Shown in pieces: positions 57,067 to 64,000 of a stretch of 64,000 bases of DNA. The stretch spans positions 124,001 to 188,000 of the forward strand of contig NZ_VFSU01000019.1 of NCBI RefSeq assembly GCF_006385875.1, given 5' to 3'. This DNA comes from Sandaracinobacter neustonicus. GTDB taxonomy: Bacteria; Pseudomonadota; Alphaproteobacteria; Sphingomonadales; Sphingomonadaceae. The position numbers and the translations under genes are program-made. Positions within the stretch are counted from its first letter, which is position 1, and the number at the start of each line of letters is the position of its first letter. The notes under the pieces were generated by a model. It saw nothing but the letters and a program-made list of their open reading frames with translations, had not been told where the DNA came from and ran no database searches.

Positions 57067-57387
57067 TCAGATCGCGCTTTCGATCCAGCCCTTCAGCGCC
57101 GATTTCGGCGCCGCGCCCAGCTGTTCGGCCACCTTCTCGCCGCCCTTGAAGATCAGCAGCGTCGGGATGGAGCGCACGTTGAACTTCGAAGCCCATTCCG
57201 GTTCGTCGTCGATGTTCACCTTGGCGATCGTCACCTTGCCCTTCAGCTCGTCGGCGATTTCCTCCAGCGCCGGGCCGATCATGCGGCAGGGGCCGCACCA
57301 TTCCGCCCAGAAATCCACCAGCACGGGTGTCTCGCTTTTCAGCACATCATCCTCGAACGAGGCGTCGGTCACCTTCACACTTGCCAT
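57067..57387 (-). CDS. trxA: Thioredoxin
   Basis: 106 residues with the redox motif WCGPC (Cys31, Cys34), the buried Asp in [13 protein letters not shown] and the cis-Pro loop [10 protein letters not shown]. General dithiol reductant. The start at 57387 has GGAG eight bases upstream; the ATG at 57393 is too close to it. Lies downstream of addA, the usual alphaproteobacterial order addB-addA-trxA. Confidence 0.97.
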   Translation of the reverse strand: MASVKVTDASFEDDVLKSETPVLVDFWAEWCGPCRMIGPALEEIADELKGKVTIAKVNIDDEPEWASKFNVRSIPTLLIFKGGEKVAEQLGAAPKSALKGWIESAI

Positions 57388-57429
57388 GGTCATTGCTCCT
57401 TTGCAGCCAGACATAGCCCCCTCCCGGCG

Positions 57430-60400
57430 TCATTCAAGCGGCAGCAGCCCCTCCATGTCCTTCTCGTCCCCCAAGAGGAACTTTGGCCCACTGCTATACA
57501 GCAGCGCCACCTCGATGCGGCGGCCGGGAAAGGCCTGCGCCAGCACCGCCCGATAAGCCGCCATCTGCCGCTGATGCGGCACCGGCGCGTCGGCAAAGCT
57601 GGCGGGCACGCGAAGGCCGGTCTTGAAATCCACCACCAGCACCCGGCCTTCTTCCACCAGCAGCCGGTCCACCGTGCCCGCGATGGCCAGCCCGTTCACC
57701 AGCCCGGCAACAGGCGCTTCCGCCAGCGCAGCCGGGCCGAACAGCGCGGCGTGGGCAGGGTCGTCCATCACCGCCAGCACCTCGGCCACAATGGCGTCGG
57801 CCCCGTCGCCCGCCCCTTGCCGCTGCAACCACGCCAGCGCCTGCGCCGCCCGATCCGCCGGGGGAACGGCGGGCAACCGCTCGAACAGGGTGTGAATCCA
57901 ACTGCCCCGCCGCGCGGCCGCCCGCATCGCCTCAGCCGCCGGGCCTTCGGAAGGGGCATCCGCCAAAGCAGAGGGCGTTAACGGCCGCGAGGGGCGCGGC
58001 GGTGGCGGTGCCACGCCGGTCAACATCTGGTGCATCGGCTGCTCGGCTGTGGCGGGCTGCAGCAGCGTTTCATGCGGCCCCGGCTCGCTCCACGCACCCG
58101 CCCGGTGCCGCAGCGCCTCGCCCCTGTCCGTCGCGATCCGCTCCACCCCCGGCAGCGCCTCCAGCACCGGGCGAAGCCGCGCGTGCCAGCAATCCAGCTC
58201 GCCTGCCTCCAGCTTCTCCAACGTCTTGCGGCTGGCCGATCCGCCGATGAACAGATGATCCGCCGCCCGCGTCAGCCCCACATAGAGCAGCCGCAGATCT
58301 TCCTGCGCCTCCCGCTCATCCTGCGCCGCCAGCACGTCGGCCACGGCCTTTGGAATATCCGCTTTCGGCGGGTGGAACAGCGGCAGCACCCGCCCGTCCA
58401 CCGGAACCGCCACAAAGCCGTCGCGCCGCGCCTTCGGCCGGTGCGCGCTGTCCGCCAGCACCACCACCGGCGCTTCCAGCCCCTTCGAGCCATGAATAGT
58501 CATCAGCCGCACCTGATCGGCAGCAGCCTCCGCATCCCGCTTCACGTCGGAACCGTCCGCCTCCACCCATGCCAGAAACCCGGCGAGCGCCGGCGGATTG
58601 GCCTGCTCATACAACAGCGCCTGCTGCACCAGCTCGTCGATAGGGTCATTGGCCTGCGCCCCAAGTCGCGCCAGCAATCGCTGCCGCCCTTTCAACGGGC
58701 CAGAGAGGATGCTGTCCAGAAAGCGCGCCGGGCCAACGGTGTCCGCTAGCGCCAGCACCGCCCCCAGCCAGCTGCGCGCCTCTGCCGCCTGCCCACCATC
58801 ACCCGCCGCCCGCCACAGCGCCGCCCACAGGCCGGGGCGACCACCGTTCAGCTTGCGAATCTCCTCATGGCTCCAGCCCACAAACGGCGACACCAGCAGC
58901 GCGGCCAGCGTCAGATCATCCTCCGGCTGCACGGCGAAGCGCACCAGCGCCAGACAATCCAGCACCGCCAGCGGTTCCGTCAGCAACAGCCGGTCCACCC
59001 CGGCCACCGCCACCCGCTGGCCATGCAGTTCGGCCACCAGCGCGCCCATCAGCCAGCTGCGCTTGCGCAACAGGATCAGGATATCGCCCGGCCGCGCCCA
59101 ACGCCCCTTCGCCGCCAGCCACAGCCGATCAGGTCCGCCCGGCAGCAGCCAGCCCGCGACCTCAGCCGCCAGCCATTTCGCCATGGCCCGCTCAGCCGCT
59201 TCGGAACCGTCCTCGATGCCCTCGTCGCCAGCGTCCTCCACACCATCATCCGGCGCGATCACCGGCCACAGCACCACTTCGCTCGCAGCCTCGGCCCGGT
59301 GCGGGCGATGATCGGGCGGCGCGCTTTCCATCCCCAACGCCGCAGGCCCCGCCGCCTGCAAAAACCCGTTCACAACATCCAGCACCGCCGGACCGGACCG
59401 GAAGCTCAAATCCAGATCGACCCCCTCGATGGGCCGCCCCGCCGCCGCCGCACCGGGCGACAACCGCGCCCGCACCCCTTCGAACACGCGCGGATCGGTG
59501 CCCTGAAAGCCGTAAATCGCCTGCTTATGATCGCCCACCACGAACAGGCTGCGCCGCCGCCGCGCCTGCTCGCCGCCTGCGTCGAAATAATCCTCAATCA
59601 GCCGACCAATGATCGCCCACTGCCGATCATTGGTATCCTGCGCCTCATCCACCAGCACATGATCGAAGCGGCTGTCCAGCTTCCAGCCGACATAACCGGG
59701 CATCCCCGCCGGGCCGAGCAGATCGACGGTGCGGGCGATCATATCGTCATAGTCAATGGCCACCGCCGCTCGCTTCAGCTGCCGGTAACGGGACACAATC
59801 CGATGCCCGGCCCGCAACGCCAGCGCCGCCAGTTCCGCGGTGACGACACGCCGGTCGAAGTCCAGCAACTGCAACAGGTCAGCCGCCAGATCGTCGATGA
59901 TGCCGCGCAGTTCAGGCTGCTTCTTCACGGCATGCACATGCTTCTGCGGCTCTTCCTTCTGCGTCAGCACGCACGACATCAGCGTCCCAAGCTGCTGCAC
60001 CCGCCCTTCAGCATCCAGCGCCATCCACCCCCGCGCGCGCTCCGCCAGATCCAGCCCGGTCTTGGCACCCCACGCCTCCATCCCCAGCGCGAACGCCTCC
60101 ACCCGGCCATCATCGAACATGTCCGGAGACAGGAATTCGGCCAGCCGCTCGCCGAGTTTTTCCCCCTCGCCCACCCCCAGCCATCGCCGCACGGCCACCG
60201 GCAAACCTGCCGCATCGTTGAACGCCAGCAACGCGTCCGAATGGGCGATCATGGCGGAAATCGCCTGCATCAGCCCGCCCTCCCCCTTCAGGATGGAGAG
60301 TTCGGCCAGATCAGACAGGAACTGCGCGTCGCCGCTGCGCTGCGCCTCGGTGATGCAATCGGACAGCGCCCGCTGCTTCATCTGCCGCGCATCGCGCTCG

Positions 60401-60864
60401 TCCAGCGCGCGGAAGCCCGGCGGCAACCCCGCCTCCAGCGGGAAGGCTGCCAGCAAGCCCTGCGAAAAGGCATGCAACGTCTGCACCTTCAGCCCGCCGG
60501 GAACATCCAGCGCCTCGGCGAACAAGGCGCGGGCGCGGCGGCGACGCTCAGCCGTGGCCGCCACCCCCATCGCTTCAAACTCGGCATCCAGCCGCGCATC
60601 GTCATGGCCCAGCCATTCGCCCAGCCGCTTCACGAGGCGGTTCTGCATTTCCGCCGCCGCCGCCTTGGTGAAGGTCAGCGCCAATATGCGGTCGGGCGGG
60701 CTGCCCTCCAGCATCAGCCGCAGGATGCGGTCCGTCAGCACATGCGTCTTGCCGGTGCCCGCCGAGGCCGCGACCCACACATGGCGTGCCGGATCGGCTG
60801 CGATCCGCTGCGGCGGGGTTCGGGGCTGCGGCGTTCTGCTTTCGGGTTTCACCGGCCCAGCCAT
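57430..60864 (-). CDS. addA: Double-strand break repair helicase-nuclease AddA
   Basis: 1144 residues, UvrD-like superfamily 1A helicase plus RecB-type nuclease. Walker A ASAGTGKT at 33-40, LALTFTKAAAAEMQNRL, VLVDEAQDTNDRQW (motif II), LMTIHGSKGLEAPVV (motif V) and the C-terminal nuclease VVDFKTGLRVP. With AddB it resects DNA ends for RecA. The start overlaps the addB stop by 16 bp. Confidence 0.95.
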   Translation of the reverse strand: MAGPVKPESRTPQPRTPPQRIAADPARHVWVAASAGTGKTHVLTDRILRLMLEGSPPDRILALTFTKAAAAEMQNRLVKRLGEWLGHDDARLDAEFEAMGVAATAERRRRARALFAEALDVPGGLKVQTLHAFSQGLLAAFPLEAGLPPGFRALDERDARQMKQRALSDCITEAQRSGDAQFLSDLAELSILKGEGGLMQAISAMIAHSDALLAFNDAAGLPVAVRRWLGVGEGEKLGERLAEFLSPDMFDDGRVEAFALGMEAWGAKTGLDLAERARGWMALDAEGRVQQLGTLMSCVLTQKEEPQKHVHAVKKQPELRGIIDDLAADLLQLLDFDRRVVTAELAALALRAGHRIVSRYRQLKRAAVAIDYDDMIARTVDLLGPAGMPGYVGWKLDSRFDHVLVDEAQDTNDRQWAIIGRLIEDYFDAGGEQARRRRSLFVVGDHKQAIYGFQGTDPRVFEGVRARLSPGAAAAGRPIEGVDLDLSFRSGPAVLDVVNGFLQAAGPAALGMESAPPDHRPHRAEAASEVVLWPVIAPDDGVEDAGDEGIEDGSEAAERAMAKWLAAEVAGWLLPGGPDRLWLAAKGRWARPGDILILLRKRSWLMGALVAELHGQRVAVAGVDRLLLTEPLAVLDCLALVRFAVQPEDDLTLAALLVSPFVGWSHEEIRKLNGGRPGLWAALWRAAGDGGQAAEARSWLGAVLALADTVGPARFLDSILSGPLKGRQRLLARLGAQANDPIDELVQQALLYEQANPPALAGFLAWVEADGSDVKRDAEAAADQVRLMTIHGSKGLEAPVVVLADSAHRPKARRDGFVAVPVDGRVLPLFHPPKADIPKAVADVLAAQDEREAQEDLRLLYVGLTRAADHLFIGGSASRKTLEKLEAGELDCWHARLRPVLEALPGVERIATDRGEALRHRAGAWSEPGPHETLLQPATAEQPMHQMLTGVAPPPPRPSRPLTPSALADAPSEGPAAEAMRAAARRGSWIHTLFERLPAVPPADRAAQALAWLQRQGAGDGADAIVAEVLAVMDDPAHAALFGPAALAEAPVAGLVNGLAIAGTVDRLLVEEGRVLVVDFKTGLRVPASFADAPVPHQRQMAAYRAVLAQAFPGRRIEVALLYSSGPKFLLGDEKDMEGLLPLE

Positions 60865-63791
60865 TCCGCCACCCGCGCCAGATGGTCATAATCGGCAAAG
60901 CGGCGGCCATAGACCATATGCTGCTTGGCCCGGAACGGCCGGTCGCCCAGCAACCAGCCCTCCACCAGCGCGGTGAAATCCGCAAACGCGGCAGACAGAT
61001 GCGCCTCCATATCCTCCGCCGTCGCCCGGCTGCCCAACGCCGCGCTCATCTTGCCCGGATCGCGCCCGCCGGAGAGTTTCAGATAATCCAGCCGCTCCAC
61101 CGGCAAGCTGGCGTCCACGTGAAATTCGCCCTTCACCGCCATCGCCGCCAGCAGCGCCAGCTGCGTCTGCCACAGCTCCTTCACGTCCAGCACCGCAGGC
61201 ACCGCGCCTGTCTTGTAATCCAGAATCCGCAAGCCGCTGCCATTGCTGTCGATCCGGTCTACCCGGCCGTTCAACGTCACGCCCCGGTGCAGCAGCTGGC
61301 CCTTCGCCTCCCACGCCACCGGCACCCACTCCGGCTCTTTCGCCTGCTGCTCCATCACGAACTCCAGCATCCGCAGCACGCGCGGCCGCCACAGCGCCGC
61401 GATCTCCGGCCGCTCGCCCAGCTTCGCCAGCTCCTCGTCCACGATGGCCAGCCGCCCGGCTTCGTCGGCAGGTTTCTCGTCAGACCAGCGCTCCAGAATC
61501 CGGTGCACCGCCTGCCCGCGCTCGCCCGCCGTCGGCTCCGCATCGCGCGGGTCCAGCGGCTTCAGCCCCAACATGTGCCGCGCATAAAAACTGAACGGGT
61601 CGGCCTTCAGCGTCGCCACCTCGGTCACGCTCAGCTTGCGCGGCCGCTCCACCGCAGGCGGTGCAGGTTCGGGCCGCTTATAAGGCTCGGCGGCTGGCCC
61701 CACATCCAGCGAACGAGCCACCGCCAGCAACGTCGCAGCTTCCGCCGTCCACGCCCCGGAATCCGGCAACACCCCCGCCGCCGCGCGCAACCGCTGCCAG
61801 AAGCGAGACGCCACAGACGGCGCACCGCCTTCGCGCAATGATCGCGTCAACAGCACCTCCCGCGCGCCCAGCCCGGCGGCGAAATCATGCGCCTGAAAGC
61901 CGGTGCGCCGGGCAAGCCCGGGCAGATCCAGCGCGCGGCGGATCGCGGGCGCCAGAAACGGGTCCGGCGTCGGCATCGAAGGCCATGTCCCCTCGTTCAG
62001 CCCGGCCATCACCAGCAGATCGGCGGTCTGCAACCGCGCTTCCAGCGGCCCCCAGATCGCCAGTTGCGGATGCCGGTTGAAGCGCGGCCGCACGGACACG
62101 CCCTGCATCAGCCCGCCCACGAAGGCGGCCGCCTCCTCCGGCATCACTCGGATCGCCGCCAGGTCGGCCTTGCTCTCCGCCAGCGTGTCGAACAGCCGGG
62201 CCAGCGCGGTTCCCGCATCGCCCTGCCACAGCGCCGGGCCAGCAGCAGCCTCGGCCACCGCGCGCAACCGTTCCAGCAGCGCGTCGGCAGTCTGCGGCAA
62301 CGGCTCCAGCGGGGCCAGCAACGCGGTCGCCTCGCCCGCCCACCAATCCTTCAGATCGTCGCTCGCCAGCTTGGAACGGCGCAGCCGCAGCGCCACACCG
62401 CCAAGGCCGGGGCTGGGGCGGATGCCGCGCAGCGCCAGCCGGTCCAGCGCGCGCACATGGTTCAGCCAGTCCAGCCGCCCCTCGCCCGCCCGCAGCAGCG
62501 GATGCTGCAACGCCGCCAACAGCGACACCGGCGCAAACCGCTCCCCGGCCGCCACCGCCAGCGCCAGCAACAGGCTGCCCGGCCGGGTGGCGGCCAGCGG
62601 CACGCCCGCGCTGTCGTCGATCTCGATGCCGAAGCGCTTCAGCTGCACCTGCACCCGCTGCGCCAGCGCGCGATCCGGCGTCACCAGCGCAGCGGTGGCA
62701 CCGGGTTTCTCCACCACCTGCCGCAGCGCCAGCGCAATCACCAGCGCTTCCTCCGCCGGGTTGGCGGCCTCCACCATCCGCAAACCGTGCAGGGCTTCGG
62801 CGGAAGCTCCCGCCCCACCCGCCAGCGCAGGCGGGCTGAGCGCGCGGGACACCAGTTCGGCGCGCGCGGCCGGGCTGCCCGCCCGCTCGCTCCGCCCCAC
62901 CCAAGGCGCGGCCTCCAGCGGAGACAGATCGGCCGCCGCCAGCAGCCGCGCCATGCCATATTGCGGATGGGTCTCCAGCCCGCCGCCATCCTCGCCCCAG
63001 ATCAGCGCCCAGCCATCGGCATCCAGCGAAAGATCCAGACCCGGCAGCACGATGCGCCCATCAGGCATGCGCGCCACCGTGTGCGCCAGCCGGGCAACAG
63101 CAGGCGGCGCGCTGGCAAAGCCCGCCAGCAGCACTGGAAACGGCGGCGGCGTGACCGTCCAGCGCGCCGTCAGCGCATCCATCTGCAAATTCCGCCGCCG
63201 CGACGGATCCATCAGCCCGCGTGCTGCCAGCAACTCCGGCCAGCCACCCGCCACCAGTTCCAGCACCTTCGCGTTCGCCGCCCAATGCGCCTGCAACTCG
63301 CCTTCGGGCACGGCGGCGGCAATGTCGGCGGCGCGCACACCCTCGATCTCCAGCGTGTCCAGCACGGCGGCCAGCTGCGCCCCCAGCGCCAGCGCCTCAG
63401 GCGCCGGGCGGGAGGCCGACAACAGCTTCGCCAGCGCCACCCGCCGGGCTTCAGAGGTGATCGCCGGGCGCAATTCGGCCGCGCCATCCAGCCCGGCCAG
63501 CAACGGCCCGGCCTCCCAGCCTTCGGCCTCCTCCGGGTCCAGATCACCGGCCGGCACCATGCGCGGCAGCAACAGCGCCCGCCCCTCGGACTCCCGCACA
63601 AAGGCTTCCGTCAGCGCCCGGATGGCGCGACGGGTGGGCAGCAGCAACAGCACATGCGCCAGCGCCAACGGATCGGGATATTGCGCCAGCAACCCGGCCG
63701 CCAGATCGTCCGCGAAAGGCCGATGCGCAGGGATCGAGAAGAGACTGCCCCGCGCCAGAGACGACGCAATCCCGGCGTCAGAGGACGCCAA
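60849..63791 (-). CDS. addB: Double-strand break repair protein AddB
   Basis: 980 residues. An N-terminal inactive helicase-like domain (VLLLLPTRRAIRALTEAFVR) is followed by a RecB-family nuclease near the C-terminus (GLRILDYKTGAVP). The start is a TTG at 63791 (ASSDAGIASSLARGSLFSIP), overlapping the end of the upstream nucleotidyltransferase gene by 14 bp; no ATG near the conserved FSIPAHRPFADDLAAGLL start is available. Length fits alphaproteobacterial AddB. Confidence 0.93.
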   Translation of the reverse strand: MASSDAGIASSLARGSLFSIPAHRPFADDLAAGLLAQYPDPLALAHVLLLLPTRRAIRALTEAFVRESEGRALLLPRMVPAGDLDPEEAEGWEAGPLLAGLDGAAELRPAITSEARRVALAKLLSASRPAPEALALGAQLAAVLDTLEIEGVRAADIAAAVPEGELQAHWAANAKVLELVAGGWPELLAARGLMDPSRRRNLQMDALTARWTVTPPPFPVLLAGFASAPPAVARLAHTVARMPDGRIVLPGLDLSLDADGWALIWGEDGGGLETHPQYGMARLLAAADLSPLEAAPWVGRSERAGSPAARAELVSRALSPPALAGGAGASAEALHGLRMVEAANPAEEALVIALALRQVVEKPGATAALVTPDRALAQRVQVQLKRFGIEIDDSAGVPLAATRPGSLLLALAVAAGERFAPVSLLAALQHPLLRAGEGRLDWLNHVRALDRLALRGIRPSPGLGGVALRLRRSKLASDDLKDWWAGEATALLAPLEPLPQTADALLERLRAVAEAAAGPALWQGDAGTALARLFDTLAESKADLAAIRVMPEEAAAFVGGLMQGVSVRPRFNRHPQLAIWGPLEARLQTADLLVMAGLNEGTWPSMPTPDPFLAPAIRRALDLPGLARRTGFQAHDFAAGLGAREVLLTRSLREGGAPSVASRFWQRLRAAAGVLPDSGAWTAEAATLLAVARSLDVGPAAEPYKRPEPAPPAVERPRKLSVTEVATLKADPFSFYARHMLGLKPLDPRDAEPTAGERGQAVHRILERWSDEKPADEAGRLAIVDEELAKLGERPEIAALWRPRVLRMLEFVMEQQAKEPEWVPVAWEAKGQLLHRGVTLNGRVDRIDSNGSGLRILDYKTGAVPAVLDVKELWQTQLALLAAMAVKGEFHVDASLPVERLDYLKLSGGRDPGKMSAALGSRATAEDMEAHLSAAFADFTALVEGWLLGDRPFRAKQHMVYGRRFADYDHLARVAEWLGR

Positions 63792-64000
63792 GAAGTGCCT
63801 CCGTCTCTTTCACGGCAGCGGCAGTGCCCACATCGAACCACAGCCCCTGATGCGCCACGCCATACAGCCGCCCCTCGGCAGCCGCCCTGTCCCACAACCG
63901 ATTCATGGAAAAAGGCTCGACGGCAACGCCCTCGAACAGCCGCTTCGACAGCATCTGGAAACCGGTATAGACGAACGGCGCAACCCGCCCCGGTTTCCGG
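63778..64000 (-). CDS. Sugar-phosphate nucleotidyltransferase, C-terminal fragment (cut by window edge)
   Basis: Open on the minus strand from the right edge to a TGA at 63778-63780. The visible ~73 residues read APFVYTGFQMLSKRLFEGV, then PFSMNRLWDRAAAEGRLYG and GLWFDVGTAAAVKETEALLG, matching the C-terminus of MurU/GlmU-type nucleotidyltransferases (FDVGT is the metal/nucleotide motif). In sphingomonads such a gene often precedes addB. The N-terminal Rossmann part with the signature GxGTRL-like loop is outside the window. Confidence 0.75.
   Translation of the reverse strand, partial: RKPGRVAPFVYTGFQMLSKRLFEGVAVEPFSMNRLWDRAAAEGRLYGVAHQGLWFDVGTAAAVKETEALLGVL

Overview
The window reads as GC-rich alphaproteobacterial chromosome, most likely Sphingomonadales. 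The signs are a PEPxxWA-type C-terminal sorting signal, addB-addA-trxA in a row, a CysN-CysC fusion, an S5 protein with a Gly/Arg-rich N-terminal extension, and continuous S10-spc-alpha ribosomal operons ending in rpsM-rpsK-rpoA-rplQ. No rRNA, tRNA, CRISPR array, prophage or insertion sequence was seen. It is mostly core chromosome, with a few accessory islands.

Layout. 1-2250: the end of a LuxR-type regulator, a GloVer-repeat PEPxxWA-CTERM surface protein, and a hairpin-rich 337-bp spacer that carries a perfect 16-bp parS-like palindrome. 2252-6212: recR-def-ppk2 (minus), diverging over only 15 bp from fmt-truA (plus), then a small membrane protein. 6235-14560 (mostly minus): yfgM-bamB-der, followed in the same operon by the AMP-ligase and PLP decarboxylase typical of exosortase A loci, then panB, an ArsC-like protein and small envelope proteins. 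14670-16432 (plus): a tightly coupled VOC-VOC-DUF1428-SRPBCC cassette. 16544-21003 (minus): cysD-cysNC followed by an ArsC-like protein, a GST and an FMN reductase. 21084-24921: a second LuxR-type regulator behind a 16-bp palindrome, guaA, a thioesterase and a methyltransferase. 25029-44040 (minus): rpsL-rpsG-fusA-tuf and the S10, spc (with secY and adk) and alpha operons, closed by a clear intrinsic terminator. 44296-54676: an exported amidohydrolase, an enoyl-CoA hydratase, a Cu/Zn SOD, a DUF423 protein, secA, and a TonB-dependent receptor with an exported CehA/McbA-type hydrolase. 54886-64000: argJ, a GST-fold protein, trxA, addA, addB and the 3' end of a sugar-nucleotidyltransferase gene.

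How the parts work together. Translation and export dominate: r-proteins, EF-Tu, EF-G, SecY, SecA, the YfgM and BamB assembly factors, and the Def/Fmt formyl-methionine pair. DNA repair is represented by RecR and AddAB. Sulfate activation (CysDNC) sits beside thiol enzymes. The exosortase-type ligase and decarboxylase and the PEPxxWA protein point to a protein-sorting and exopolysaccharide system whose exosortase lies outside the window.

The most interesting non-coding signals are the parS-like site, a 35-bp perfect inverted repeat inside the spc operon, a dispersed repeat whose two copies keep their hairpin by compensatory changes, a 26-bp tandem repeat that duplicates the decarboxylase 3' end, and the operator-like palindrome at the cysD/regulator divergence. 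No wholly new multi-gene defence or mobile system is evident. The cassettes at 14670-16432 and 50739-54676 are the best candidates for uncharacterised functions.
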